Of a stretch of 64,000 nucleotides of DNA, positions 1-9,019 are shown piece after piece. The notes below the pieces were generated by a model that saw only the letters and a list, made by a program, of their open reading frames with translations, did not search any database and was not told where the DNA came from. Made by a program: the position numbers and the translations under genes. This stretch comes from Neorhizobium sp. UBA3556. GTDB lineage: Bacteria; Pseudomonadota; Alphaproteobacteria; Rhizobiales; Rhizobiaceae. The stretch's first letter is position 1. Every line of letters starts with the position of its first letter. Where the stretch lies: assembly GCA_002376235.1 (NCBI GenBank), contig DFNX01000003.1, positions 620,001 to 684,000 on the forward strand. The letters run 5' to 3'.

Positions 1-224
1 ATAAAACCGGTGTCATTGATCGCCGTCTTTGCAAACAGGATCTCGCTTCCCTGTGCGAGTGCCCCGCTGGCGCCGTCTTTCCCTTCCTCGAAGGGGAAGT
101 AAGCCATCCTGCTGCCGTGAATGGTGACGACATCGCCAAAAGTCACGCCGAACACGGCATGATGGAAGTGCATCGCTCTCTCAAGATCGGTAACCGGTAT
201 CTCAACATGAGCGATCAGGTTCAT
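1..224 (-). CDS. VOC (glyoxalase/dioxygenase-fold) family protein, C-terminus cut by window edge
   Basis: Reading leftward from an ATG at 224, about 74 residues are visible before the window ends. They begin MNLIAHVEIPVTDLERAMHF and continue with an FGV...GSRMAYFPFEEG stretch. This is the first beta-alpha-beta-beta module of the vicinal-oxygen-chelate fold: an N-terminal HxEIPVxDLxRAxxFY-like motif, then a short beta hairpin with an aromatic-rich strand. Family members include glyoxalase I, fosfomycin-resistance proteins, extradiol dioxygenases and many uncharacterised enzymes. The substrate cannot be told from this half. The His near residue 6 matches the usual metal-ligand position of the fold; that is inference. 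Confidence 0.75.
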   Translation of the reverse strand, partial: MNLIAHVEIPVTDLERAMHFHHAVFGVTFGDVVTIHGSRMAYFPFEEGKDGASGALAQGSEILFAKTAINDTGF

Positions 225-304
225 TGTGTACTCATGAACTGACTGCTGACCTGCGTTTGGCAACACCAAACGAGGTATAAGAAACGCTTTGCCACAAAAT
301 GAAT

Positions 305-326
305 AAGCCCGGCCTGGGCCGGGCTT
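305..326 (-). terminator. Intrinsic terminator downstream of the small HTH gene
   Basis: Perfect 10-bp stem (AAGCCCGGCC / GGCCGGGCTT) with a 2-base loop. Read on the minus strand it lies just after the stop codon at 343 and is followed by a T-rich stretch (TTATTCATTTTG). Confidence 0.7.
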
Positions 327-342
327 GTATGTGCCTTTTTAA

Positions 343-588
343 TCAGGCGACGAGAAGCGCTGACGGGGGCAATTTCAGCGCCACGGCAATGCGTTTCAAC
401 TTCGCCGGATCGGCATTCAGGCCTTCCTCGACGCCGACGATTTCGTCGTGCACGAGGCCGGTGGTCAAAGAAAGGTCATCTATGCTGTAGCCAGCGGCGA
501 GACGCGCTTCTGCAACGGCTCTTGCCACTTGACCCGAAAGAACAGCGCCGCTCTGGGAAGCCTTGATGTTGCTAATTGAGACTGTCAT
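343..588 (-). CDS. Small helix-turn-helix (Cro/CI-like) protein, 81 aa
   Basis: The start at 588 (MTVSISNIKASQ) is preferred over a longer in-frame reading to 717 because AAGGATG lies just upstream of this ATG; the longer N-terminus is His-rich and looks non-coding. Residues 18-78 resemble an XRE-type helix-turn-helix: VARAVAEARLAAGYSIDDLSLTTGL followed by an EEG-x-NADP-x-KLKRIAVAL helix. The protein is little more than one DNA-binding domain. It faces the gene at 830 across a gap holding a 7-bp inverted repeat at 708-728, which could be its operator. No target is known. A terminator follows at 305-326. Confidence 0.7.
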   Translation of the reverse strand: MTVSISNIKASQSGAVLSGQVARAVAEARLAAGYSIDDLSLTTGLVHDEIVGVEEGLNADPAKLKRIAVALKLPPSALLVA

Positions 589-707
589 GGTTTCATCCTT
601 CTTGAAAAAACCCGGCATTTGCGGCGGGTGAAGGGGGTCAAATGACCCATGATGCGACACGCGGTCGCAGGACAAACATAGGCCATAATCCGCGTCGTGC
701 AAGTGGT

Positions 708-728
708 GATGTTGCATCGCACAACATC
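708..728. promoter_or_regulatory. Inverted repeat in divergent promoter region (possible operator)
   Basis: GATGTTG and CAACATC form perfect 7-bp arms around a 7-base spacer, between the divergent genes at 588(-) and 830(+). A role as binding site for the neighbouring HTH protein is inference only. Confidence 0.3.
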
Positions 729-829
729 AGCCGGGAAAAAACGGCGGCACCTCCGTATTTCCGGCGACTAAAAATACGGCAGAACCAAAGCAGATCCTGC
801 GCGTTTACAAGGCAATAGAGGACAGGATC

Positions 830-1321
830 ATGCCTTATTCAGTCTCGGCCAAATCGACGCATGAGAATTATCGTAAGATTGGGAATGAACGCGATTTCGG
901 AAGCGACGCACAGTTGCTGCAGGCCGCGCATCATCTCGTCGATGTCTATTTGATGTATCTTCGCGAACATCAAACCGGCAGCGATCTCTATGACACATGC
1001 GAGCTTCCCGCCTCCAAGGGGAGCCTGATCAACGCTTTCCGGGTGGTCATTGCGACGGAGAGCCGGTCCGGCGTGCGAGCCCTGCTGTTCAAGGCCGGCA
1101 TGACGCTTGCGCAGTTTCAGGAAAATATCGGTCAACGCATGTCGTTCGCTCCCGCGAAACCGGCGCAGAAGCCGAGCGATGGACGCTGGCGGCCTGACCC
1201 CGGTCAGATCCGCAGGCTCGATCGCGCGCTAATGCGGCATGGACAGGATCGGACCATGCTGGTGCGAATATTCGGGCACGCCGCAGATATCGCCGAACAC
1301 AAACCAATCCATAACGCATAA
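830..1321 (+). CDS. Uncharacterised protein, 163 aa
   Basis: The ATG at 830 is preceded by AGGACAGG at good spacing. The product is soluble, with no signal peptide and no membrane segment. Residues 25-110 look mainly helical (DAQLLQAAHHLVDVYLMYLREH, then LINAFRVVIATESRSGVRALLFKAG). A proline-rich link near 125-140 leads to a basic tail (RRLDRALMRHGQDRTMLVRIFG). I recognise no family. It stands alone, divergent from the small HTH gene, and is followed by about 340 bases without a supported gene. Confidence 0.6.
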   Translation: MPYSVSAKSTHENYRKIGNERDFGSDAQLLQAAHHLVDVYLMYLREHQTGSDLYDTCELPASKGSLINAFRVVIATESRSGVRALLFKAGMTLAQFQENIGQRMSFAPAKPAQKPSDGRWRPDPGQIRRLDRALMRHGQDRTMLVRIFGHAADIAEHKPIHNA

Positions 1322-1658
1322 GGCGATGTCCAGCCGAGCGTTGCGCTGAGTCAATGAAGACGCCCGTGATCCGTGTAACGTCAGGATCACGGAGGTTGAG
1401 AGCGATGTGCGCTGCATGGCGCAAGCATCGTGTTTGCCGCCGAAGGCAAGGTGAAGTTTGAAATCCGCAAGGCCCCGCTCGGCGATATCAAAGATATATT
1501 CGAGTGGCTCAGAACGGTTCCATCGGAGCCGGACGGTGGCGGATTTCTCCATCTTTGCCTGAACGGTGGGCTGGGACGACACGACGGAGGCCGTGTCGTC
1601 CAGGAGGGACCCGGCCCAATATTCATGGGCCGGGTCTTCGCGTTTCGCGATCGGGAAA
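1322..1658. other. Gene-poor gap with two adjacent perfect hairpins
   Basis: No supported reading frame. Two hairpins stand 6 bases apart: 1574-1601 with a 10-bp stem (GGACGACACG / CGTGTCGTCC) and 1608-1636 with an 11-bp stem (GACCCGGCCCA / TGGGCCGGGTC). The second lies about 20 bases beyond the pyruvate kinase stop and is the likely terminator for that minus-strand gene, although neither hairpin has a clean T-run. Together they may act as terminators for both converging transcripts. Confidence 0.5.
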
Positions 1659-3161
1659 CTACCAGGATTTCAAAGCCCGAAGTGTCGGCGTCTTCTTGAA
1701 GATATGCTCGTCCATGCGGGCGAGAAGCGTGTCGAGCAAGGTCACCGCCTCGGCAACCGCCGGTCCCTTGTTCAGCATCACGCATTCGGCACGCGCGGCC
1801 ATCGCAGCGTCGGTCATTTCGCCGCGTGACGGCAGACCATCCTTGACCAGATCCTCCAATACCTGCGTCGCCCATACGGTTGGAACGGATGCGGCCTCGC
1901 AGAGCCAGAGGATCTCTTCCTGCATTTCCGCGACGCGCTCGAAGCCGATTTCTGCTGCAAGATCGCCGCGGGCGATCATCACGCCGAAAGGACGGCCGAG
2001 CGTATGGGCACGAGCAATCAAGGCCGGCAGGTTGCGGACGGCTTCCGGCTGCTCGATCTTTGCGACAAGGCCAAGCGCTTTATCACGCGGCGGATAGACA
2101 GAGAGCGCCTTTTCGAGAAGATCGAGGTCTTCTGGGCGGCTGACGAAGGAATAACCCAGCATGTCGGCATTGCCGATGACGGCGGCAAGATCGCCTTCAT
2201 CCTTGGCGGTCAGAGGTGACAGGCCAAGTGCCGTATCGGGCAGGTTCAGCCCTTTTTCGGGCTTCAACCTGACGCCACCGGCCTTTACGCGGGTGACCCT
2301 TACCAGCGCCTCGCCTTGCGCCACACTTTCGACGACCGCTTCGAGCTTGCCGTCATTGTAACGCAGCTTGTGGCCCGGTGCGACGCGCTCGACAATCTGC
2401 GGCAGCGAGACGGCTGCACAGAAACGAACGTCTTCCGTCTGGTACGGCTCACGCGCGGCAACGAGACGAAAGATATCACCTGCCACCAATCTCGCCCCCT
2501 TGTCGGCCACCACGGCTTCGGTCCTGATCTTCGGGCCGGCAATATCCATCAGCACGGTGATCCGGCGGCCGATCTTTTCACCGGCGGCACGGACATGCCG
2601 CGCCATGGCCTCCCATGCCTGGTGGTCATCATGGGCGCAGTTGATGCGGGCGACATCCATTCCGCGCCTTGCAAGATCAAAGATAAACTCGGGATCCTGC
2701 GCCGCCTCCCCAGGCAGCGTGACCATGATACGGCAGCGACGATGCGCACGGGCACCGCCGAGCAGCCTTTCCGTCATCGCCGCAAGCTTCGTTTCGCCGG
2801 AAAAGAATTCCGTCTCGGATCGCGAGACATAGGACGGCGCCGCGCCTTGCATGGCGGACATTGCGGAAAGGACGGCATCCAGAGTTGGCAGTACCCGGCT
2901 TTCCAGGCGGCCGAGCGAAGACAGGCCGTGGCGCATCAGCTTACGCTGCAGCGGCCGGATATCGTGCCGGCGAAGGCAGAGATAATGACACAGATTGTCA
3001 AGGCTATCCGCCTCGACACCACCACCGGTGAGGCTTTCGAACAACGACTGCCCTTCCACTGCAACGCGCTCACGCAAAGCGCGAACCTCGGTAAAAAGGC
3101 CGACAAGTTCAGCTCTGCCTTCATTCAAATCGGTGACAGCAACGCTATTGGTGTCGTGCAT
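1659..3161 (-). CDS. pyk: Atypical pyruvate kinase with long N-terminal extension, 500 aa
   Basis: Pyruvate kinase converts phosphoenolpyruvate and ADP to pyruvate and ATP in the cytosol. The start at 3161 (MHDTNSVAV) has GGGGGAGGAGAG as ribosome site; a start 27 bases upstream would swallow it. About 140 helical residues precede the barrel, which begins near CRIMVTLPG. Family motifs present in order are ARINCAH, DIAGPKIRTE, NDGK, AKIEQPEA, IARGDLAAEIG, WATQVLEDL and SRGEMTDAAMAARAECVMLNKGP. Several differ from classical enzymes: DIAGPK for DTKGPE, and NKGP where SGET is usual. It therefore belongs to a divergent branch, and activity is not certain. It is divergent from phosphoketolase, so both genes share a 390-base control region and link to pentose-phosphate breakdown. 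Confidence 0.85.
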   Translation of the reverse strand: MHDTNSVAVTDLNEGRAELVGLFTEVRALRERVAVEGQSLFESLTGGGVEADSLDNLCHYLCLRRHDIRPLQRKLMRHGLSSLGRLESRVLPTLDAVLSAMSAMQGAAPSYVSRSETEFFSGETKLAAMTERLLGGARAHRRCRIMVTLPGEAAQDPEFIFDLARRGMDVARINCAHDDHQAWEAMARHVRAAGEKIGRRITVLMDIAGPKIRTEAVVADKGARLVAGDIFRLVAAREPYQTEDVRFCAAVSLPQIVERVAPGHKLRYNDGKLEAVVESVAQGEALVRVTRVKAGGVRLKPEKGLNLPDTALGLSPLTAKDEGDLAAVIGNADMLGYSFVSRPEDLDLLEKALSVYPPRDKALGLVAKIEQPEAVRNLPALIARAHTLGRPFGVMIARGDLAAEIGFERVAEMQEEILWLCEAASVPTVWATQVLEDLVKDGLPSRGEMTDAAMAARAECVMLNKGPAVAEAVTLLDTLLARMDEHIFKKTPTLRALKSW

Positions 3162-3506
3162 ATCCCGCTCTCCTCCCCCAAATGACAATCCGGGCCGACA
3201 TCAAGTCTGGCCTTTCAACATCACCCGCACATGACGGAAGCGCGTTGAGCCGCATCAAAGCATGCGACGGCGTATCGCATGGTGCTTGCGTGCGGCGAAC
3301 GCTCATGCCTGATCTGCGGCGGCGGACGCTGGAGGCCAGAAATATCGGCCTTAAAGCTGGCAATCATCAGCCCCTGCCCTATTCTGACGGCGATCGCGCG
3401 ATATTTGACTGATTGTCACAAAAAGCATTCACACTGCCGGAAGCGCGACGCCTCCTGAAGGACAGACAATCGCCAAGTCCATGATCCATGTCATGAAGCA
3501 TGCCAT

Positions 3507-3522
3507 CTAAATCGATTAGTAT
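3507..3522. promoter_or_regulatory. Candidate LacI-type operator upstream of xfp (copy also at zwf)
   Basis: TAAATCGATTAG (3508-3519) is centred on palindromic ATCGAT and lies 32 bases before the xfp ATG, in the gap shared with pyk. The same 12-mer occurs 40 bases before zwf (30345-30356); extended to 16 bases the two sites match at 14 positions. CG-centred palindromes are typical of LacI-family regulators. A PckR-like regulator of central carbon genes is a possible partner, by recollection of rhizobial literature and not verified. Nothing else convincing was seen in the rest of the 3162-3551 gap. Confidence 0.5.
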
Positions 3523-3551
3523 CGGAGTTGAGGAAAAAAGAGGAGTTTTCA

Positions 3552-5993
3552 ATGCAGCAACATATCGTCCAGAAGGACAACAGATTTTCCCAGGCAGAAT
3601 ATTTCGATCCCGCACGTCCGCGCACCGAGCTTTCACAAGACGAAGTGACGCTGATGAACCGGTATTGGCGGGCAGCCAATTATCTTTCGGTCGGGCAGAT
3701 CTATCTTCTCGAAAATCCGCTCCTGCGTGAGCCGCTTCAGCCGCTGCATATCAAACCGCGACTCCTCGGCCACTGGGGCACAACCCCCGGCCTCAACTTC
3801 ATCTATGCGCATCTCAACCGGGTGATCAAAAACCGCGATCTCGACGTCATCTATATATGCGGTCCCGGTCATGGCGGGCCGGGCATGGTCGCCAATACCT
3901 GGATGGAAGGCATCTACAGCGAAGTTTACCCGGATATTCCGGAAGACGAAGCGGGCATGCGCAAGCTGTTCCGGCAGTTCTCCTTCCCCGGCGGCGTGCC
4001 GAGCCATGTGGCACCCGAAACCCCCGGATCCATTCATGAAGGCGGCGAACTGGGCTACGCGCTGGTGCACGCCTTCGGGGCTGCCTTCGACAATCCGGAC
4101 CTGATCGTCGCCTGCGTCGTGGGTGACGGCGAGGCCGAAACAGGGCCGCTGGCCGCCAGCTGGCAGTCCAACAAGTTCCTGAACCCGGCCCGCGATGGCG
4201 CGGTTCTGCCGATCCTGCATCTGAACGGCTACAAGATCGCCAACCCGACGGTGCTTTCGCGCATTCCGCATGATGACTTGAAGAAGCTGTTCGAAGGCCA
4301 CGGCTACGCACCGATCTTCGTCGAGGGACATGAGCCGGAAGCCATGCACCGGCTGATGGCGGATGCGATGGATCTGGCAACCGACATGATCCGCGCAATC
4401 CAGGAAAAGGCCCGCTCCGGCGCCCCCTCCACCCAAGCACCACGCTGGCCGATGATCATCCTGCGCAGCCCGAAGGGCTGGACGGGACCGAAGGAAGTCG
4501 ACGGCAAGAAGGTCGAGGATTTCTGGCGCGCGCACCAGGTTCCGGTCGCGACCTGCCGCGAAAACGACAGTCACCGCAAGGTTCTCGAAGACTGGATGCG
4601 CAGCTACAACCCCGAAGACCTGTTCGAGGCCGACGGAAGCCTGAAGCCGGAACTGAAAGCGCTTGCTCCGACCGGCAATCGCCGCATGGGCGCCAACCCG
4701 CATACCAATGGTGGCATCCTGCGAAAGGACCTCAAATGCCCGCCGATTGCCGACTATGCCGTCGACGTGGCGGTGCCAGGCGAAAAAATCGTGCAGACAA
4801 CGGAGGTACTCGGCAAATACCTGCGCGACGTGATGAAGCTCAACGATGTGGAGAAAAATTTCCGCATCTTCGGACCCGACGAAACGGATTCCAATCGCCT
4901 GGGTCCGGTATTCGAAGCAACCGACCGCGTCTGGCTGGACAAGATCCAACCCTATGACGTGCATCTTTCGCCCGACGGGCGGGTGATGGAAGTGCTTTCC
5001 GAACACCTATGCCAGGGGTGGCTGGAAGGCTATCTGCTGACCGGGCGTCACGGGTTCTTCTCCTGCTACGAAGCCTTCATCCACATCATCGACTCGATGT
5101 TCAACCAGCATGCCAAATGGTTGAAGGTGACGCGTCATCTGGAGTGGAGGAAGCCGATCAGCTCGCTCAACTACCTGCTGACCTCACATGTGTGGCGGCA
5201 GGACCATAATGGCTTTTCGCATCAGGATCCGGGCTTCCTCGATCACGTTGCCAACAAGAAGGCAGATGTGGTGCGTATCTACCTGCCACCGGATGCCAAT
5301 ACGCTGCTATGGGTGGCCGATCATTGCCTTAACACCTGGGACCGGATCAACGTGATCGTGGCCGGCAAGCAGCCGGAGCCGCAGTGGCTTTCCATCGAGG
5401 ATGCGGCCAAACATTGCCAGGTCGGTGCCGGTATCTGGGACTGGGCCAGCAACGAGGATGACGCGATCGCACCGGATGTGGTGATGGCCTGCGCCGGCGA
5501 CGTGCCGACGATGGAAACGCTGGCAGCCGTCATGCTGCTGCGCGAGGCGATCCCGGAACTGAAAATCCGTGTCGTCAACGTTGTCGACCTGATGACGCTG
5601 CAGGCAAAGGAAGATCATTCGCATGGCCTGACGGACGAGGAATTCGACAAGCTGTTCACCACCGAACGGCCGGTCATCTTCGCCTATCACGGCTATCCGT
5701 ACCTCATCCACCGCCTGACCTATAAGCGCAACAACCATCGCAACATGCATGTGCGCGGCTTTGTAGAGGAAGGCACGACCACGACGCCGTTCGACATGAC
5801 GGTCTTGAACCAGCTTGACCGCTACCACCTTGCGCTCGAGGCCATCGAACGGGTGCCGGAGCTGAAGGCAAAGGTTCCGCATGTGATCGAGATGCTGAAC
5901 GGCAAGCTTGCCCTGCACCACGCGCATGTGCGCGAATATGGCGAGGACATGCCGGAGATCCGCGACTGGAAATGGTCGGGCATCAACGCCTGA
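3552..5993 (+). CDS. xfp: Phosphoketolase (xylulose-5-P / fructose-6-P), 813 aa
   Basis: This thiamine-diphosphate enzyme splits xylulose 5-phosphate (and often fructose 6-phosphate) with phosphate to acetyl phosphate and a triose or tetrose phosphate. The start at 3552 follows AGAGGAG. The length is normal for the family (about 790-830). Visible motifs are LGHWGTTPG (72-80), ICGPGHGGP (102-110), [29 protein letters not shown] substrate loops and the ThDP/metal motif [10 protein letters not shown] (191-200). The C-terminal domain carries HQDPGF and VNVVDLMTL. It is divergent from pyruvate kinase, and a hairpin terminator follows at 6042. Which of the two sugar substrates is preferred cannot be read from sequence. 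Confidence 0.96.
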   Translation: MQQHIVQKDNRFSQAEYFDPARPRTELSQDEVTLMNRYWRAANYLSVGQIYLLENPLLREPLQPLHIKPRLLGHWGTTPGLNFIYAHLNRVIKNRDLDVIYICGPGHGGPGMVANTWMEGIYSEVYPDIPEDEAGMRKLFRQFSFPGGVPSHVAPETPGSIHEGGELGYALVHAFGAAFDNPDLIVACVVGDGEAETGPLAASWQSNKFLNPARDGAVLPILHLNGYKIANPTVLSRIPHDDLKKLFEGHGYAPIFVEGHEPEAMHRLMADAMDLATDMIRAIQEKARSGAPSTQAPRWPMIILRSPKGWTGPKEVDGKKVEDFWRAHQVPVATCRENDSHRKVLEDWMRSYNPEDLFEADGSLKPELKALAPTGNRRMGANPHTNGGILRKDLKCPPIADYAVDVAVPGEKIVQTTEVLGKYLRDVMKLNDVEKNFRIFGPDETDSNRLGPVFEATDRVWLDKIQPYDVHLSPDGRVMEVLSEHLCQGWLEGYLLTGRHGFFSCYEAFIHIIDSMFNQHAKWLKVTRHLEWRKPISSLNYLLTSHVWRQDHNGFSHQDPGFLDHVANKKADVVRIYLPPDANTLLWVADHCLNTWDRINVIVAGKQPEPQWLSIEDAAKHCQVGAGIWDWASNEDDAIAPDVVMACAGDVPTMETLAAVMLLREAIPELKIRVVNVVDLMTLQAKEDHSHGLTDEEFDKLFTTERPVIFAYHGYPYLIHRLTYKRNNHRNMHVRGFVEEGTTTTPFDMTVLNQLDRYHLALEAIERVPELKAKVPHVIEMLNGKLALHHAHVREYGEDMPEIRDWKWSGINA

Positions 5994-6041
5994 TCATCCA
6001 CGAGCCGGCGGGATTATCTTCCGCCGCCGTGCCGATACCAG

Positions 6042-6068
6042 AATGGGTCGCCTATCAGGCGGCCCATT
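6042..6068 (+). terminator. Intrinsic terminator after xfp
   Basis: 11-bp stem with one G-U pair (AATGGGTCGCC / GGCGGCCCATT), 5-base loop, followed by TGCTTTTGG. Confidence 0.6.
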
Positions 6069-6274
6069 TGCTTTTGGGTCTGCCGCATTTGCCGGTCGAC
6101 GGCAGGAATGCACAAGGAAATGTTAAACCAACTTTTATGATACTTTATCACATAAAGGTCATCTAGCCGCAGGGATGCCCGACCCATTGTAGGTCAATTG
6201 TTAGCAAAACTGTCACAAATCTCATCGGGCACGCGCACAACACAAGAATGCACGGCACATCCAAGGACCCGATT

Positions 6275-6783
6275 ATGTTTGCACGAATTCAGGTTAACAC
6301 ACTTTTACCAATGTTATTCGGCTTCGTCGTCACGCTCGGAATTGCCTAGGGAGCGCTCTCCATCCTGGCGGTCAATTCTCTTCAGACCCAGGTCGACACT
6401 GTCGGCGAACGGGTTTCGCGGGCTACACAAATGGGTGAGATGGAGCGCCTGTTCGGCGATGTCCGCCGTAATGTCGCGCTGCTGCTCAGCAGGAACGCGC
6501 CCTTGCGCTCGCCGTGCTGAAGAAGGCCTACACCGCACGCAAAACAGCATTCGATACCATTGGCAACAGCCTTCCCAACGAGGCAATGCGCGCCAAGTAT
6601 CAGGCCACCGAGACTGCCATAAATCTCTATGAAGCAGCAGGCGGGCGGCTTGTCACATCGATGAACGAAGGCGACATGGCTGCAGCCAAGAAGCATGTGC
6701 AACAGATGACAGTCATGGGCGGCGACCTGCACCAAGCCTGACCAGCATCGCGTGGCGCTGATGAGCGGCCTTGCGTATTCTTC
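6275..6783 (+). pseudogene. Decayed N-terminal fragment of a methyl-accepting chemotaxis protein
   Basis: A good ribosome site (AAGGACCC) precedes ATG 6275. Translation gives MFARIQVNTLLPMLFGFVVT, a chemoreceptor first membrane segment, then an in-frame TAG at 6347. Reading through gives a four-helix-bundle sensor segment (VNSLQTQVDTVGERV, MERLFGDVRRNVALLL). A frameshift near 6484-6490 is needed to continue as AAQQERALALAVLKKAY through INLYEAAGG to GDLHQA with TGA at 6739-6741. A second shift recovers HRVALMSGLAYSS. No second membrane segment, HAMP or signalling domain follows. At least three lesions plus loss of the C-terminal two thirds make it a dead remnant. A real gene with sequencing errors is unlikely because the signalling domain is missing. 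Confidence 0.75.
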
Positions 6784-6930
6784 AGGTCATCATTTGAGCA
6801 AATCGCAATTTCCGTAAGATCTGACCGCGTATTAACCAATCGTTAACCATAATTTTGTCAGGTGTGACCAGATTTATTGACGTTATTCGCATCGTGCCTG
6901 CCCACTTTCTCCGCTCTTTTGCGAGCTCCA

Positions 6931-8688
6931 ATGACAAGCATATTGACGAACACAGCCAGCATGGCTGCGCTGCAAACATTGCGCGCAGTCGGCGCCAACC
7001 TTGCATCGCAGCAAATGCAGGTCAGCTCGGGCCTGCGCGTCTCTGCGGCGGCGGACAATGTCGCCTATTGGTCGATCTCGACAACAATGAAATCCGACCG
7101 GCTTGCAGTTTCTTCCGCAGACGACGCGATGGGCGTCGGGGTGGCGAAGGTCGATACAGCTTATGCGGCAATGAACTCGGTCATCGATATCCTTTCCGAC
7201 TTCAAGGCCAAGCTTGTGACGGCGAAGGAAAGCAGCACGGATCTAGACAAGATCCAGTCCGACCTCGACCAACTCAAGAAACAGGTCGTCTCGATCTCCG
7301 ATGCGGCCAGCTTCAGCGGCCAGAACTGGCTGACTACCGATGTCGAGGATATTTACGACGAAGACCTGAACCGCACGACGGTGGTATCCGGCTTTACGCG
7401 CGGGACAAATGGATCCGTATCCGTCAATACTGCAGAACATGTGCTGGCGCAGACGTCGCTGTTCAACAGTACGGGTGGCGGCATTCTCCAGGCAGATCCG
7501 AGAGACCTGAAGACCATCGGCGGCATCCGGTTCCCTTTCGGGGGCGGATCGATGAGCAGCTACGCCCCACGCAACACAGTTGGCTCAGGTCCTAGCGATT
7601 TCAGGTTCGATTTTTCAGCGCCAGTTACATTCGCAGCAGGCGACAGCATCTCCTTCAGCGTGACGGTCGATCAGGACAATCCGGCAGACGGCATCTCGGC
7701 ACCCTATGACCCCGGCCAGACGACACCGGTCACCATCACTGCGGCAAAAATCAACACCGCGCTCGGTCGCACCGATGGAACCATCAACGACTACAAGGAA
7801 TATGCCGCTGTGTTACGCAGCGTCCTTGCAGGCTCCGGCCTGACCGCCAAGACTTACACACGTTACGAGCCGCCGAACCAGACGACGACGTGGGTCGATA
7901 TCCCGGATATCGTCGGGATCGTTCGCCAAGGAATACCGTCCAAGGACGGATCGTCGATGGCGATCTCCGGCGTCGCCTTCAACGGGGTGGCGGATGTCGG
8001 GCAGATCGGCAACAAGGCGGTCTCATATGGCGTGCGGAGTTCCTCGATGACCTTGGATTTTCAGGAATTCAAGGTTTACGACGACGTCGTGGTGAGCCTG
8101 CGGCTGAGAGTTGACCGCGCTTACGAGAGCTTTTCGTTCGACAAGGACTTCGTCAACACGACGCTCGGCAAGGACGATGGAAAGGTCGAGACCGCCGCCG
8201 AGATGGCGACGCTGCTCGACACGCTTTTCAACAGAACCGAGCTTACGATCGCGGCAGCCGGTGCCGGCTCGATCCTGGTGGAGACGAATCCGCTGGTGGA
8301 TCGCAAATCCGGGGAAAAGAGCGGCATCGGTATCGATGGGATCAGTGTGAATATCGAGCCCGTGCCGACCATGAACTTTCTCGATGTCGACGTTGCGGCC
8401 AATCCCATGATGCTCGACACCTATGTCAGCTATATCGAAACCGTGCTCGGCCGAACGATAGATGGCGCGGCCTCGCTCGGCTCCCTGCAGATGCGGCTGG
8501 ACATGCAGTCGAATTTTGCAAACAAAATGATGGACATGATCGACAGCGGCGTGGGCCGCCTGATCGATGCGGACATGGAAGAGGCATCGGCGAAGCTGAG
8601 CGCATTGCAGACGCAGCAGCAGCTTGCCGTTCAATCACTGCAGATTTCCAACCAGACCCCGGAACGATTGCTGATGCTGTTCAACTGA
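6931..8688 (+). CDS. Divergent flagellin with large central insertion, 585 aa
   Basis: The start at 6931 (MTSILTNTASMAALQTL) matches the universal rhizobial flagellin N-terminus. Residues 1-150 form the conserved D0/D1 rod, with SSGLRVSAAADNVAYWSI and a long coiled segment. The C-terminal 80 residues (GSLQMRLDMQSNFANKMMDM ... LQISNQTPERLLMLFN) form the matching C-rod. About 350 central residues form an enlarged variable, surface-exposed domain; ordinary rhizobial flagellins are about 300-430 residues. The final FN differs from the usual LFQ/LFR-type end. The gene stands far from the flagellar cluster, beside a dead chemoreceptor, with a weak ribosome site. It may be a minor, specialised or poorly expressed filament subunit. 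Confidence 0.85.
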   Translation: MTSILTNTASMAALQTLRAVGANLASQQMQVSSGLRVSAAADNVAYWSISTTMKSDRLAVSSADDAMGVGVAKVDTAYAAMNSVIDILSDFKAKLVTAKESSTDLDKIQSDLDQLKKQVVSISDAASFSGQNWLTTDVEDIYDEDLNRTTVVSGFTRGTNGSVSVNTAEHVLAQTSLFNSTGGGILQADPRDLKTIGGIRFPFGGGSMSSYAPRNTVGSGPSDFRFDFSAPVTFAAGDSISFSVTVDQDNPADGISAPYDPGQTTPVTITAAKINTALGRTDGTINDYKEYAAVLRSVLAGSGLTAKTYTRYEPPNQTTTWVDIPDIVGIVRQGIPSKDGSSMAISGVAFNGVADVGQIGNKAVSYGVRSSSMTLDFQEFKVYDDVVVSLRLRVDRAYESFSFDKDFVNTTLGKDDGKVETAAEMATLLDTLFNRTELTIAAAGAGSILVETNPLVDRKSGEKSGIGIDGISVNIEPVPTMNFLDVDVAANPMMLDTYVSYIETVLGRTIDGAASLGSLQMRLDMQSNFANKMMDMIDSGVGRLIDADMEEASAKLSALQTQQQLAVQSLQISNQTPERLLMLFN

Positions 8689-8742
8689 ACAAGCCGCGAG
8701 AGGCGGGCTTCGGGATGAGACGGTGTGGGGGATAAAATGACA

Positions 8743-8775
8743 CGAAGCTAGGGAGCGTTGGCTTCCCTAGCTTCG
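8743..8775 (+). terminator. Hairpin terminator between flagellin and tRNA-His
   Basis: Perfect 12-bp stem (CGAAGCTAGGGA / TCCCTAGCTTCG) with a 9-base loop, about 55 bases after the flagellin stop. The converging tRNA lies on the other strand and could use it too. Confidence 0.6.
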
Positions 8776-8803
8776 TATAGATATCTGTTTTCACAGAAGA
8801 AAA

Positions 8804-8880
8804 TGGTACGGTTGAGTGGGGTCGAACCACCGACCTCAGGTGCCACAAACCTGCGCTCTAACCAACTGAGCTACAACCGC
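8804..8880 (-). tRNA. tRNA-His (anticodon GTG)
   Basis: A full cloverleaf can be drawn on the minus strand: acceptor GCGGTTG with CAACCGT, D-arm AGCTCAGTTGGTTAGAGC, anticodon arm CAGGT-TTGTGGC-ACCTG with anticodon GTG, T-arm containing GGTTCGACC, and encoded CCA. The discriminator base is A73 and no extra G-1 is paired, the known alphaproteobacterial departure from the usual tRNA-His identity (G-1:C73). Pair 1:72 is G-U. Confidence 0.95.
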
Positions 8881-9019
8881 ATATATCGCCGAAGCGATGT
8901 TGACCGGTCACATACGGCCATCGAATGAAGATTGCAAGTCCTTTCAAGCGGACAAATTCGATAGTTTGTGGTCAGGCCTGCCGTGAGCATGTGGACAAGA
9001 TTGCTCCGGATCCAGTCGA

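Noticed and set aside
1430..2143. Several plus-strand frames between 1430 and 2143
   Set aside because: They cross two perfect hairpins and then lie antisense to the pyruvate kinase; no ribosome site or family match.
3409..3421. TTGAC...GTCA sequence upstream of xfp as an FNR/FixK box
   Set aside because: The spacing is 5 bases and the half-sites do not fit TTGAT-N4-ATCAA; the real match is at 25890.
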